A DNA stretch of 64,000 nucleotides from Candidatus Auribacterota bacterium (GCA_016932965.1 JAFGBW010000039.1:1-64000); one strand, 5' to 3'; positions 8,971 through 19,600 are shown, counted from the first letter of the stretch. Made by a program: numbers and translations. The notes: a model not told the origin generated them from the letters alone.

Positions 8971-9687
8971 ATGAAGAAGAAAATCTTTGAAAACATCTAT
9001 CATCTGTTATTGAAGACCTACGGTCCTCAGGGTTGGTGGCCTTTGATACAATGCCGTCAAAAAAACGCTGTTAAGAACGGCCCCCTCCGGGGGTATCATG
9101 AAAATGATTATACCTATCCCAAAAACAGCCTTCAGCAGTTTGAAATAGCTATAGGAGCTGTAGCGACACAGAACACCAGCTGGATTCAGGCGGAGAAAGC
9201 CATGATGAATCTTCATGATTTGAATCTATTGACCCCGAATGAATTATCTCGAATAGATTTGGCTCGACTGGGCAGCGCACTCAAGCCCGCAGGATATTTC
9301 AATCAAAAAGCCAAAAAAATGAAGATCCTCGCGGAGTTCTGGCTGAAGTTAGCCCGCAGAGTTCCTGAAAGAAATGAATGGCTGAAACTGTGGGGAATCG
9401 GTCCTGAAACGGCTGATTCTATTTTATTGTATGCTTTTCGGAAACCCGTGTTTGTTGTGGACGCATACACGAAGAGACTATTCAGCAGGCTGCGAATTTT
9501 TCGCGAAAGTCTTTCTTACGATGACGTGCAGAACATCTTTGAAAACAATCTGGAATCTTCCTATAAGATTTATCAGGAATACCATGCTCTGATCGTGGAA
9601 CATGCTAAAAGACACTGTAAAAAGAAACCGGTATGCCAGGGATGTGTCTTAAAGAGATATTGCCGTCCCATCTGTCACGCAGAATAA
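8971..9687 (+). CDS. HhH-GPD DNA glycosylase with 4Fe-4S cluster (endonuclease III-related)
   Basis: This is a base-excision repair glycosylase. The helix-hairpin-helix reads LWGIGPETADSILL and the catalytic Asp lies in VFVVDAYTKRL. The C terminus has a 4Fe-4S loop (C-x5-C-x2-C-x5-C, CKKKPVCQGCVLKRYC). The position that is the catalytic Lys in endonuclease III (GxGxKTA) is Glu here. The enzyme is therefore probably a monofunctional glycosylase of the MagIII/endo III-related type without lyase activity. I chose ATG 8971 (238 aa) from family length; a TTG at 8833 would add 46 residues that resemble no domain. The DUF523 gene starts directly at its stop. Confidence 0.85.
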   Translation: MKKKIFENIYHLLLKTYGPQGWWPLIQCRQKNAVKNGPLRGYHENDYTYPKNSLQQFEIAIGAVATQNTSWIQAEKAMMNLHDLNLLTPNELSRIDLARLGSALKPAGYFNQKAKKMKILAEFWLKLARRVPERNEWLKLWGIGPETADSILLYAFRKPVFVVDAYTKRLFSRLRIFRESLSYDDVQNIFENNLESSYKIYQEYHALIVEHAKRHCKKKPVCQGCVLKRYCRPICHAE

Positions 9688-10155
9688 ATGAATGACATGA
9701 ATAAACCCAAAGCCATCATTTCAGCCTGTTTGGCCGGAGAGAAATGCCGTTATGACGGCGGAACCAAGACCACCGTTTTATTGGATGAATTGAGAAAATC
9801 CTATGACCTTGTTTTGGTTTGTCCGGAACTGCTCGGCGGGCTTTCCGTACCTAGAGAAAAAGCCTGTATTTTGGGAAAAGACGGGAATCATGCCGGGGGG
9901 ATGTCTGTTATTCAGGGAACTGCCAGAGTCTTAATGGAATCAGGAAAAGACGTGACATCTGATTTTATTAAAGGAGCTAAAAAAATCATGGAACTCGTGA
10001 AAAACAATCAAATTAAAACCGCATTTCTGAAAAGCAGATCTCCTTCCTGCGGGTATGGAACCCTTTCCACTCCCAATGGGCTCATCACCGGAAACGGGAT
10101 TTTGACCGAGATGCTCCTTATGGAAGGAATGGATGTCAGGGAAGTTCATGAATGA
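9688..10155 (+). CDS. DUF523 (YbbK-like) protein
   Basis: This is a small cysteine-containing conserved bacterial protein of unknown function. Family features are visible: SACLAGEKCRYDGG at the N terminus, LVCPELLGGLSVPREKACI in the middle, and FLKSRSPSCGYG towards the end. The conserved cysteines suggest a metal or thiol role, which is not proven. The 155-aa length is typical. The start codon immediately follows the stop of the glycosylase gene, indicating co-transcription and probably translational coupling. Confidence 0.88.
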   Translation: MNDMNKPKAIISACLAGEKCRYDGGTKTTVLLDELRKSYDLVLVCPELLGGLSVPREKACILGKDGNHAGGMSVIQGTARVLMESGKDVTSDFIKGAKKIMELVKNNQIKTAFLKSRSPSCGYGTLSTPNGLITGNGILTEMLLMEGMDVREVHE

Positions 10156-10258
10156 ATTAATCATTTGTGATTAGATTTTTCGTGTATTCAGAGTGTTTCG
10201 TTGTTAATAATAACATGATCCAAGATTCGAATATTATTCCTCATGAATCCTGATGGGT

Positions 10259-10321
10259 ATTGAAGTTCTCTGCGCCGGGCTTTTGGGAATCTTCATTCGT
10301 AAGGATGCTTGGGGGTTTTTT
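10259..10321 (+). ncRNA. Dispersed hairpin element, copy 2
   Basis: This segment between the DUF523 gene and murA matches the element at 1845-1910 (36 of 50 ungapped positions). The core ATTCGTAAGGATGC can form CAUUC-GUAA-GGAUG. Relative to copy 1 the second base pair changes from G-U to A-U, so pairing is kept. The core is followed by a G-rich stretch and a run of six Ts, as in a terminator. The remaining bases of the 10156-10398 gap show no gene. Confidence 0.4.
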
Positions 10322-10398
10322 GTTCGGCCCTTTCCCCGTTCCAAGCAAAAAAAGGGGGGGTGCGGCCATTGATTCAGGTTTACAGAAGGAAAAAACCG

Positions 10399-11676
10399 AT
10401 GGATGTTTTTAAAATACAAGGCGGAGTACCTCTGAAAGGAGAAGTCACTGTTTCAGGTTCTAAGAATGCCGTGCTGCCTCTCATGTGCGCCGCTCTCATG
10501 GGAGATTCTCCTTCCATCATAAGAAATGTCCCCAGACTCAGAGACGTGTTCAGCATGATTGAAATCCTGAATTCACTTGGTGCTGAAGCAGAATTTATTG
10601 AGGATTCTGTGTTGAGGATTGATCCATATTCTGTCAATAAATATGAAGCACCATATGAGCAGGTCAAAAAAATGCGGGCTTCCATTTGTGTTTTAGGTCC
10701 TTTGTTTGGAAAATTCGGGGAAGCTCGGGTTTCCATGCCCGGAGGGTGTGTGATAGGCCCCAGGCCAGTGGATATCCATTTAAAGGGATTAAAAGCTTTG
10801 GGTGCGGAGATTACCATAGAACACGGGTATATCGTGGCCAAGGGAAAACCTGTAGGGGGAGAAATTTTTCTGGGAGGAAGATTCGGGTCTTCGGTTACAG
10901 CCACTGCCAATATTTTAATGGCCGCTGTATTGGCAAAAGGGAGAACGATCATCGAGTCTGCTGCCATGGAACCGGAATTGGGGGATTTGGCTCAATTTTT
11001 AAATAGGATGGGGGCAAAAATAACCGGACTCCATTCGCACGTTCTTCAGATAGAGGGCGTCTCCCGTCTTCACGGGATTGAATATTCGGTCATTGCTGAC
11101 CGCATCGAAGCAGGAACTTTCATGCTCAGTGCTGCCATCACGCAAGGGGATGTTTTTGTCCGGAATGCGCAGGTTCGGCATTTGAGAGCTTTGATGGATA
11201 AACTGATTTTAAGCGGAATCCAGGTAAACGAGGAAAAAGACGGGATCCGTGTGGTATCGGAATTAAGACCCAAATCTGCCGAAATCATCACTTTTTCTTT
11301 TCCGGGTTTCCCGACTGATCTCCAGGCCCAGATGATGGCTCTCATGTCTGTGGCTGATGGAATATCCGTGATTACGGAAAAAATTTATCCGGAAAGGTTC
11401 ATGCATATTTCCGAACTCAACCGCATGGGAGCGGAAATTTCTTTGGAAGGCTCAACGGCTGTCATCAAAGGAGTTTCAACCCTCAGCGGGGCTCCTGTCA
11501 TGGCGTCTGATTTGCGGGCTTCTGCCGGACTGGTTCTTGGGGCACTTGTCGCAAAAGGGGAAAGCCTGATCTATCGGGTTTATCATATCGACCGCGGATA
11601 TGAGCAGATAGAAAAAAAATTGTCTGATTTGGGAGCGGTCATTATAAGAGAAAAAGAGGAAGAGCCATCAGTTTAG
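10399..11676 (+). CDS. murA: UDP-N-acetylglucosamine 1-carboxyvinyltransferase
   Basis: MurA transfers enolpyruvate from PEP to UDP-GlcNAc, the first committed step of peptidoglycan synthesis in the cytoplasm. The protein starts MDVFKIQGG and shows SGSKNAVLPLMCAAL, the catalytic loop PGGCVIGPRPVDIHLKGL with Cys117, the site fosfomycin modifies, and FPTDLQAQMMAL. I set the start at ATG 10399 because AGAAGGA lies 8 nt upstream and the family begins here. The frame is open back to 10309, but those 30 residues do not belong to the family. The last 9 bp overlap the convergent treZ gene. Confidence 0.96.
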   Translation: MDVFKIQGGVPLKGEVTVSGSKNAVLPLMCAALMGDSPSIIRNVPRLRDVFSMIEILNSLGAEAEFIEDSVLRIDPYSVNKYEAPYEQVKKMRASICVLGPLFGKFGEARVSMPGGCVIGPRPVDIHLKGLKALGAEITIEHGYIVAKGKPVGGEIFLGGRFGSSVTATANILMAAVLAKGRTIIESAAMEPELGDLAQFLNRMGAKITGLHSHVLQIEGVSRLHGIEYSVIADRIEAGTFMLSAAITQGDVFVRNAQVRHLRALMDKLILSGIQVNEEKDGIRVVSELRPKSAEIITFSFPGFPTDLQAQMMALMSVADGISVITEKIYPERFMHISELNRMGAEISLEGSTAVIKGVSTLSGAPVMASDLRASAGLVLGALVAKGESLIYRVYHIDRGYEQIEKKLSDLGAVIIREKEEEPSV

Positions 11677-13488
11677 CTGGAATATAATCAATCCAAATCC
11701 TTTTAGTTCTATTTCGTATTGATTTGATTTTTTCTTGCGGAGAATAGACCCTTTTCCAAGCCATTTTTCTTCATATGAATCGAGTCGTTTTATCCATTTA
11801 CCGATAGGGAATTTCATGGTGCATTTATCCTGACGGTCGGAAAAATGAGCCACGATAAAAATTTGGCTTTTATTTTTAGAGCGGTGGATGGCCATGATGC
11901 TTTTATCTTCCATGAAATGCACGGATAAGGTTTTCTTGCTAAAATCAGACAAAACAGGAGTGACCCTGCGGAGCCGGATCAATTCCCTGTACCAGTTCAG
12001 TAAAATGCTGTGCGGTTTTTTCGTTCTTTTCTCCCACTGGAGAATACATTGTTCGAAAGTCCAAGTATCATAGGGATCAGGCGGGTCTTTTTTCCAATGG
12101 AAGGCTTCGAATTCTTTTTTTCTGCCATTGCGAACAGCCTCAATGAGATTTGGATCCTGATGACTGATGAAATATAAAAAGGGAGCGTTTTCCCCATATT
12201 CCTCTCCCATAAAGATAAGGGGTATAAAAGGGGAAAGAAGGGTCATGCCTGCGGCCAGTTTTAATCCGTCAAAATCAACTAGATTTGACAGCCGTTCACC
12301 GTTCATACGGTTCCCTGTCTGGTCATGGTTTTGCGAGAAAACGACAAAACGGCTGCCTGAAATTCCTGCAGCTGAGTTGCCGTGATTGCGTTTTCTAAAT
12401 GGAGAATACTGCCCGGAATAGACGTAATTATCAGTCAGACATTTTTCAAGTTGTGTCAGCTTGCCGAAATCCCCGTAGTAACCTGTTTTTTCATTTGTGA
12501 GAAGAGTATGGATGCAGTGATGAAAATCATCGTTCCATTGGCCGTGTATTCCGTATCCGTTGTTTTTTTGGTCCGTTACGAGGATTGCATTGTTCAGATC
12601 ACTTTCTGCAATCAGATAAAACGGACGGCCCTGATCCTTGGAAAATTGGTCGGTTTTATCAGCCATTTCCCGGAGAATATGCTTTGCGCTGAAATCGTAG
12701 ATGCCATGTACGGCATCCAGTCTCAATGCGTCGATATGAAAATATTTAAACCAGTACAGGACGTTGAAAATAAAATAATCCCTTACTTCCCGGCTGTATT
12801 CCCCGTCAAAGTTAATGGCCCAACCCCAGGGCGTTTTATACCGGTCGGTGAAATAGGGAGCGAAATCCCAGATGGTATTTCCTTCAGGCCCCAGGTGGTT
12901 GTAAACGACATCCAGAACCACGGCCATTTTTTTTTGATGACAGAAATTGACCAGTTTTTTTAATCCTTGGGGTCCTCCGTAAGAATTTTGAACGGCAAAA
13001 GGATAAACTCCGTCATAACCCCAGTTTCTGCTGCCCGGAAATGATGAAACCGGCATGAGTTCAATGGCATTGACTCCGAGCTCCTTCAAATCGTCAATAC
13101 GTTTGATGATGCCTTCGAAGGTTCCTTCTTTTGTGAACGTCCCGGTGTGAAGTTCGTACAGGACCATTTTTTCCAATGGAATCCCATGCCATCGGTCATC
13201 GGTCCAGTTGAAAGCGGAGTGATCGATGACTTCGGATGGGCCGTGAACGCCTTCCGGTTGAGAAAACGATAAGGGATCAGGGCGGTCTCTGTCCTTGTCG
13301 ATGTTGTAGAAATATCTCAGTCCGCTGCAAGGGAAATCGAGCTTAGTGTGCCAGTAGCCGTTCTGATCTATTTCCATTGGGATGATTTTTTCCTCAGGAA
13401 AAACGAGATGCAGATCGATCGATTTTTTTAAGGGAGCAAATACGCGAAAATGGATACAGTCATTTTTTTTGAATGCACCTGGTTCCAT
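11668..13488 (-). CDS. treZ: Malto-oligosyltrehalose trehalohydrolase (GH13)
   Basis: TreZ releases trehalose from the end of malto-oligosyltrehalose, linking glycogen-type glucans to trehalose. An N-terminal E-set domain (residues 1-95) precedes the GH13 barrel. Catalytic residues are visible: nucleophile D258 in DALRLDAVHGI, acid/base E295 in LIAESDLN, and the transition-state Asp D389 in NHDQTGNR. The 606-aa length is typical. The partner TreY is not in the window. It is one of two signs of alpha-glucan metabolism here, the other being the dikinase at 40301. The mscS gene lies 4 bp upstream, so the two may be co-transcribed. Confidence 0.9.
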   Translation of the reverse strand: MEPGAFKKNDCIHFRVFAPLKKSIDLHLVFPEEKIIPMEIDQNGYWHTKLDFPCSGLRYFYNIDKDRDRPDPLSFSQPEGVHGPSEVIDHSAFNWTDDRWHGIPLEKMVLYELHTGTFTKEGTFEGIIKRIDDLKELGVNAIELMPVSSFPGSRNWGYDGVYPFAVQNSYGGPQGLKKLVNFCHQKKMAVVLDVVYNHLGPEGNTIWDFAPYFTDRYKTPWGWAINFDGEYSREVRDYFIFNVLYWFKYFHIDALRLDAVHGIYDFSAKHILREMADKTDQFSKDQGRPFYLIAESDLNNAILVTDQKNNGYGIHGQWNDDFHHCIHTLLTNEKTGYYGDFGKLTQLEKCLTDNYVYSGQYSPFRKRNHGNSAAGISGSRFVVFSQNHDQTGNRMNGERLSNLVDFDGLKLAAGMTLLSPFIPLIFMGEEYGENAPFLYFISHQDPNLIEAVRNGRKKEFEAFHWKKDPPDPYDTWTFEQCILQWEKRTKKPHSILLNWYRELIRLRRVTPVLSDFSKKTLSVHFMEDKSIMAIHRSKNKSQIFIVAHFSDRQDKCTMKFPIGKWIKRLDSYEEKWLGKGSILRKKKSNQYEIELKGFGLIIFQLN

Positions 13489-13492
13489 GGGA

Positions 13493-14542
13493 TCAATTTC
13501 TTTTTAAATAGAGAGTTTGGGTTGGGAAAGCAAATTCGATTGTATTTTTTTCAAATTCTTCTTTGATCGCAAAGTTGATGGTTTGCTGGATGTCCATGTA
13601 CTTATTGTAATCAGAACTCAAGATATAATATACGATCTCATAAACAAGGCTGAAGTCTCCGTACGAAGAGAAATGAGCCCTGTCAAAACGGGTATCGGGG
13701 ATATTGAGGATGATGTTTTTGATCATGTCCGGAATGGCTTTGACTTTATCGCTGGGGGTGTCATAAACGACTCCGATTTGGAACACGACACGCCTTTCTT
13801 TCATGAGTTGGTAGTTTCTCAGCCTGGATTCAGTGAGGTCGGTGTTCGAAAAAACAAGCAGTTCTCCGCTCAAGCTCCTGATTCTTGTTGTTTTGATCCC
13901 GATATGTTCAATGGAGCCGAGGAATTCGCCTACAATGATGAAATCGCCTACAGCAAACGGCTGGTCCAGGAGGATCGAAATATAGCTGAATAAGTCTTTT
14001 AAAATGATCTGGGAGGCAAATGCAATCGCAATACCTCCGATGCCCAGTCCGGCGACAAGAGTGGAGATATGGAATCCAAGGTTTTCCAAAAAGAATATAG
14101 TAGCTATGATCCAGAGTGAGATTTTGATGATTTTTGAAAATCCAGGCATTGCGGTCTTGATGGCGGGTTTCAGGTCCTTTTTCTTTAAATTCTGTTTCAG
14201 CAGCCAATCAATGATGCTGGTTGAAAGCAGCATGATGGTGCTGATAAAAAGGATTTGGCCGAAAATGTGATAGGCTTTCTCCAGATAGGATGTCAGATTG
14301 AGAAATCCGAAATTGAGATAGAAAGCGACCCCATACAGTAAAGGTATTCCATATCCGTCAATGAATCCCAATACCGGTTCGCTAACAGGCAGGTTTTTAT
14401 TTTTAAAGAATTGTTTGAGATATTTCAGGCCGTTCTTTTTGAATTTCTTAATGAGATAGAAAAAGACCAGCAATCCTGAGAAGAATAAGACCCATATGGT
14501 AAGCGGATTCCCTATGAATGAATAATTCATGATATTTTTCAT
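13493..14542 (-). CDS. Small-conductance mechanosensitive channel, MscS family
   Basis: This channel opens on membrane tension to release solutes during osmotic downshock. The 349-aa protein has three or four N-terminal transmembrane segments. The pore helix (about residues 165-180) carries the Gly/Ala-rich VAGLGIGGIAIAFASQ, and the cytoplasmic MscS domain follows (ILLDQPFAVGDFI). A clear ribosome site, AAGGAG, sits upstream of the ATG at 14542. treZ follows after 4 bp; trehalose is a compatible solute, so a shared osmotic role is plausible but inferred. Confidence 0.92.
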   Translation of the reverse strand: MKNIMNYSFIGNPLTIWVLFFSGLLVFFYLIKKFKKNGLKYLKQFFKNKNLPVSEPVLGFIDGYGIPLLYGVAFYLNFGFLNLTSYLEKAYHIFGQILFISTIMLLSTSIIDWLLKQNLKKKDLKPAIKTAMPGFSKIIKISLWIIATIFFLENLGFHISTLVAGLGIGGIAIAFASQIILKDLFSYISILLDQPFAVGDFIIVGEFLGSIEHIGIKTTRIRSLSGELLVFSNTDLTESRLRNYQLMKERRVVFQIGVVYDTPSDKVKAIPDMIKNIILNIPDTRFDRAHFSSYGDFSLVYEIVYYILSSDYNKYMDIQQTINFAIKEEFEKNTIEFAFPTQTLYLKRN

Positions 14543-14680
14543 AATCGATTACTCCTTAATATAAAACCAGTCCCTGATCTTTTGCACTGTTTCACCTTCA
14601 TTTCAATAAAAAAATGCAGATCCATCCGGCCCAATCCTGTCAGTAAACGAAAAGAAGAGGCGTGAGGCTCTTCATGAGTT

Positions 14681-16606
14681 TCATTTTGATCTGGCGTGAT
14701 TCATGTAAGATAAGGGTCGGCCAAGATATTCCCGGATGCCGGAATTTCTTTCAATGGGCGTACGGATCGTATTCATAAGAAGGCTTTTTTTACCGACGAT
14801 CCACAGGCGTTTTTTCGCGCGGGTGATTCCCGTGTACAAAATTTCGCGGGTCAGAACCGGAGAAGGTCTGTCAGGAAAAACAAGAAGAATATGATCCGCT
14901 TCTGAACCCTGACTTTTATGAATGGTCATGGCGTAAGCGGTTTCGTAATCCTGAAGCCGGGAGGGGGGGATTTTTCTGAAAATCATTCCGTCCTGGAAGA
15001 CAACGCGAAGCCCATCCCCATCCACGTCCAGAACCATTCCCCAATCCCCGTTATACAGAGAATTTTTATAATCGTTTTTTACGATTAAAACAGGCTGGCC
15101 GGGATAAATCCTGTCTGCATCTGCATATGACTGCATGCATTTTTGATTGATAAAGACCGTTCCCCAGGGGCCGTTTTTTATCGCGCATAAAATTTTAAAA
15201 TTTTGATAGATAGAAAATATCCGCCTTATTTTTTCCCGGCCTTCTTCTTGTTCAAAATCCATCCGTTTAAATTGAAAGGATTCCTTTTTATCAGATTCCG
15301 GATATGGGACGCGGATTAAACGAGTCAGCATCTGGTCTGATGGGGCCGTCTTGTCCGTATCAAAGAATAAAACCGGGGCTGAAGAAAGGGGGTTGCCCAT
15401 CTCTTCCTGCTGCATGAGTGAGAATGCTGCATCCGCATCTCCCCTGTTTACAGCCTGGGCTAAATCACTGATTTCTTTTGCGCAGCGTTTCATCTCGCTT
15501 AATTCCGTAATATGCCCCGTTAGAGCATGTGGGCTGATATCGCGATGCCTCGGCAGCATGTCGGCCAGGATAGTCCCGCTCTCAACAGAGGGAAGCTGGT
15601 TCTTGTCACCCATTAGAATCAGTTTCCCATTTTCAGGAATCGACTCCATTAGCAGGGCCATTTGTCCAGCATCTATCATGGATGCTTCGTCAACAACGAC
15701 TGCATCAGCAATCAGTTTTTTCGGGTGCGATTCATTGATGGAAGAAAGCCCTTCCTGTAAAAGACGATGCAGGGTGAATGCCTTTTCAGGAAGAGCTGCA
15801 TCGATTTTCTTCTGCAAGGCGTTCCTTCCCTGGAAAGCGGCAGAAGCACGGATTTTTTCCATCAATGTGTCTGCAGCCCTGCCTGTCGGAGCCGCGAGTA
15901 AAATGACATAAGGTCTGGTTCCGATTTTTTCCTCCATCAGATGAGCATAAAGCAATGCCCTAAGGAAATTGATCACAAGAAACGTTTTTCCTGTTCCAGG
16001 GCCTCCGGTCACGATGGAGAATTTTTTTTCGAGGACCGTCTTGAGGGCTTTTTTCTGTTCCTCATTTAGACTAAATGAAGTGCTGTGCTCCTCATGTTTG
16101 AGAGCCATTTCCATGGCCTGTTCCTGGACCGATTTTGAGAAAAAATCCTGTCTGGATGAAAGAAAATTCCCCAGACTTCGAAGGATCCTTTTTTCGTAAT
16201 GATAGTATTTGTGCAGATAGAAATAAGGGCCGGACATGATCACGGGTTTTTCTTCCTCGTCTTTTCCAAAAATGTCCGGATTGGTTGATAGCATTACGGG
16301 CAAAGCATGGACCATTTCTTTAATTTGTTCATGAAAGCGTATCCGGACATCCTTTGAATGATCTTCAAGCCAGTAGTTGAATTCCTGCTGTATTTTTTCT
16401 GAAAAAGACTCGTCCGCCGGATCCATGAAAATTCGTAAATGGCCTTCCCGGGTTTTTAATGCAAGATATAAAAGAAAGAATTTCAGACTGAATGACCCGT
16501 CCCCCCGTTTGCCCCCCATGTAATCAGCAAAATAATAAATCACAGGCGACAACGACAGGTTCTCCATCTCCCGAAGAAAACCATTATCTGTTGTTTTCGA
16601 AAGCAT
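14681..16606 (-). CDS. recD: RecD-like exodeoxyribonuclease V alpha subunit / SF1 helicase
   Basis: This is an ATP-dependent 5'-3' DNA helicase of superfamily 1B, the RecD subunit of RecBCD. Motifs: FSIVTGGPGTGKTFLV (Walker A), VVDEASMIDAGQ (Walker B), LMGDKNQLPSVESG (motif III) and a C-terminal YAMTIHKSQGSEADHI followed by ILYTGITRAKKRLWIV. No recB or recC is in the window. A TTG at 16651 would lengthen it, but that codon sits in the 16629-16668 hairpin. I use ATG 16606 (641 aa); ATG 16567 is a further option. None has a strong ribosome site. Confidence 0.85.
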   Translation of the reverse strand: MLSKTTDNGFLREMENLSLSPVIYYFADYMGGKRGDGSFSLKFFLLYLALKTREGHLRIFMDPADESFSEKIQQEFNYWLEDHSKDVRIRFHEQIKEMVHALPVMLSTNPDIFGKDEEEKPVIMSGPYFYLHKYYHYEKRILRSLGNFLSSRQDFFSKSVQEQAMEMALKHEEHSTSFSLNEEQKKALKTVLEKKFSIVTGGPGTGKTFLVINFLRALLYAHLMEEKIGTRPYVILLAAPTGRAADTLMEKIRASAAFQGRNALQKKIDAALPEKAFTLHRLLQEGLSSINESHPKKLIADAVVVDEASMIDAGQMALLMESIPENGKLILMGDKNQLPSVESGTILADMLPRHRDISPHALTGHITELSEMKRCAKEISDLAQAVNRGDADAAFSLMQQEEMGNPLSSAPVLFFDTDKTAPSDQMLTRLIRVPYPESDKKESFQFKRMDFEQEEGREKIRRIFSIYQNFKILCAIKNGPWGTVFINQKCMQSYADADRIYPGQPVLIVKNDYKNSLYNGDWGMVLDVDGDGLRVVFQDGMIFRKIPPSRLQDYETAYAMTIHKSQGSEADHILLVFPDRPSPVLTREILYTGITRAKKRLWIVGKKSLLMNTIRTPIERNSGIREYLGRPLSYMNHARSK

Positions 16607-16628
16607 AGGTCGTTGGGGGGCTGAATCT

Positions 16629-16668
16629 GAAGGCAAACCTTTCTTTTCCAAAAGAAAGGTTTGCCTTC
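16629..16668 (-). terminator. 19-bp perfect hairpin after the oxidoreductase gene
   Basis: The arms 16629-16647 and 16650-16668 are perfect reverse complements around a 2-nt CC loop. The hairpin begins 10 bp after the stop codon of the minus-strand oxidoreductase gene and lies upstream of recD. No clear T tract follows on the minus strand, so it could be a terminator, an RNA-stability hairpin or a processing site. One arm (AAAAGAAAGGTTTGCCTTC) closely resembles the hairpin sequence at 48696-48715. Confidence 0.6.
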
Positions 16669-16678
16669 TAATCAGATC

Positions 16679-19600
16679 TTATTTCCCTTCTTCTTTTGCT
16701 GGGAATTTGATGGTAGAGAGGTATTTGTACAAGGCCCAGCGGAGGTTGACATCCTCCTGGGCTTCGGCGAAGAGGTGTTTCATTTCTTCGGGTTTGGTTT
16801 TACCGAGCATTTTGAACCGGGTTTCCATGTTGAGGTATTTTTCAACCGGAATTTCCGGGTCTTTGGAATCGAGCTGGAAGGGATTTTCTCCGGTCTTGAT
16901 CCGGTCCGGATTGAAGCGGTAAAGCGGCCATTGTCCGGAGGCCACGGCGGCTTTTTCATTCTGGAGCCCTTTGGCCATGTCGATGCCGTGGGCGATGCAG
17001 TGGGAATACGCAATGATGAGGGAAGGGCCTTCATAGGCTTCTGCTTCCAGGATGGCTTTCAGGGCGTGGTCATCGCGGGCGCCGATGGAGATTCTGGCGA
17101 CATAAACGGTTCCATAGGTCATGGCCATGAGTCCCAGGTCTTTTTTAGGAGCAGGTTTCCCGGCTGCGGCGAATTTGGCAACGGCTGCACGTGGAGTGGA
17201 TTTGGACATTTGTCCGCCGGTGTTGGAATAGACTTCCGTATCCAGAACCAGCATATTCACATTTCGTCCGCTGGAGAGCACGTGGTCCAGTCCGCCGTAA
17301 CCGATGTCATAGGCCCATCCGTCACCGCCCAGGATCCAGACACTCTTTTTAACCAGCATATCGGAGATGGCGAGAAGATGTTTTGCCTCCGGCGAATTCA
17401 TTTTTTCCAGTATTTTTTTTAATTCTGCCACCCGTTCACGCTGTTCATAGATTTCAGCTTCGGTTTTCTGCTGAGATTTTAAGATGAAATCTGCCAGCTC
17501 CTGTCCGACCTGACTGGATAATTTCATCAATAATTCGGAGGAAAACTCGATCATTTTATCAATGGTCAGGCGGAACCCAAAACCGAATTCGGCGTTGTCT
17601 TCAAAAAGAGAATTAGACCAGGCAGGTCCACGGCCTTGAGCGTTCACGGCCCAGGGAGTTGTCGGCAGGTTCCCTCCGTAAATGGAGGAGCAGCCGGTCG
17701 CATTGGATGCGATCATGCGGTCTCCGAACAGCTGGCTGATGAGTTTCAAGTAGGGTGTTTCCCCGCATCCGCCGCAGGCTCCTGAAAATTCAAACAAAGG
17801 CCGCATCAACTGCTGTTCACGGATTACATTGGTTTTAAGGAGTCTGGGATCGGCATCCGGAAGAGAAAGAAAATATTTCCAGTTTTCTTTTTCCGCAGCA
17901 CGCAAGGGGGGCTGCGGGGCCATGTTGATGGCTTTTTTGGACGGATCAGTTTTATTTTTGGCAGGGCAGGCATCCGTGCATACAGAACAGCCGGTGCAGT
18001 CTTCCGGGGAAACCTGGATGGAGCATTTCATGCCCTTGGAAGCGCCGGCTTTGACATCAGCGGATTTAAATGATGGTGGTGCTTTTTCCAGGAGTTTCGG
18101 ATCGTATGTTTTCATGCGGATGACCCCGTGGGGGCAGACAATGGAGCATTTACCGCATTGGATGCAGGTGGCAGGGTCCCACACCGGTATTTCCAGCGCG
18201 ATATTTCTTTTTTCATACTGGGACGTGGCTGTTGGAAACGTTCCATCCGCAGGGAACTTGCTGACAGGAATCAAATCCCCACGGCCGGCGATGATTTCAC
18301 CCAGAACTTCTTTCACGAAAACGGGCGAGTCTTCTGCAACAGCAGGCGGCATGGTGAATGTGCTGGTGACTTTGTTAGGGACTTTGACCTCGGACAAATG
18401 AGCCAGGGTCTGATCGACGGCATCCATATTTTTTTTCACCACGTCGTCGCCTTTTTTGCCGTATGTTTTCTTAATGGCTTTCTTGATTTCTTCAATAGCC
18501 TCGTTTTTTGGAAGGACCCCGGAAATGGCAAAAAAGCAGACTTGCATGATGGTATTGATCCGCTGTCCCATGCCGGTCTCTTTGGCCACCTTATAGGCGT
18601 CGATCACATAGAATTTCATTTTTTTAGCGATGATTGTTTCCTGCACTTCTTTCGGCAGATGGTTCCAGACTTCATTCGGCCCGTAAGGCGAGTTCAACAG
18701 GAAGGTTCCCTTATCTGCGGCATTAGACAGCATATCGTATTTTTCAAGGAATAGATTCTGATGACAGGCCACGAAATTAGCCTGGCTGATCAGATAAGTG
18801 GAATGGATTGGGTTGGAACCGAATCTCAAGTGGGAAACCGTGACAGCACCGGCTTTTTTAGAATCATAAACAAAATACCCTTGGGCGTAATTATCCGTGT
18901 TTTCTCCAATGATTTTGATGGAATTTTTATTGGCGCCGACGGTTCCATCTGAACCCAGGCCGTAAAAAATAGCCCGTGTTACTTTGTTCGATTCAGTTGA
19001 AAATTGAGGATCATACGGAAGGCTCAGATGGGTGACATCGTCCTTGATTCCGATTGTGAAATGGTTTTTCAGATGGCCGCTGTCTAAATGGTCAAATACT
19101 CCCTTGATCATAGCGGGTGTGAATTCCTTGGAGGAAAGACCATATCGGCCGCCAATGATTTTGGGCGTGTTTTTCATGCTTCCCCATCCGAGCAGCTGAG
19201 CTTCATGAAAAGCATTGACACAATCCAGATACAGGGGTTCTCCCGGGGAACCGGGTTCTTTTGTCCGGTCAAGCACCGCGATTTTTTGTACGGTAGCGGG
19301 CAAACTGTCAACAAAGCGTTTCATATCAAACGGGCGGTATAAACGTACTTTTAAAACACCGACCTTTTCACCCTGGGAAAGGAGGTGGTCCACTGTTTCA
19401 TGGACGGGCTCGCAGCCCGATGCCATGAGTATGATCACTCGTTCCGCATCTTTTGCTCCGTGATAGTCAAATAAATGGTATTCTCTGCCGGTTTGCGAGG
19501 CAAATTCATTCATTTTTTGCTGAACGATGTCCGCACAGGCATTGTAATAAGGATTGCAGGTTTCCCTAGCCTGAAAAAACACATCAGGATTCTGGGCTGT

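Noticed and set aside
12382-12963. Plus-strand open frame of 193 codons inside treZ
   Set aside because: It is antisense to catalytic GH13 motifs; treZ is clearly the real gene.
15351-15911. Plus-strand open frame of 186 codons inside recD
   Set aside because: It is antisense to the helicase motifs and has no family resemblance.
14681-16606. recD as part of a defence island
   Set aside because: No restriction, toxin or nuclease genes surround it; it lies among housekeeping genes.
16661-17422. Long plus-strand open frame (253 codons) opposite the oxidoreductase gene
   Set aside because: It is antisense to the well-conserved TPP domain, has no ribosome site, and resembles no family.
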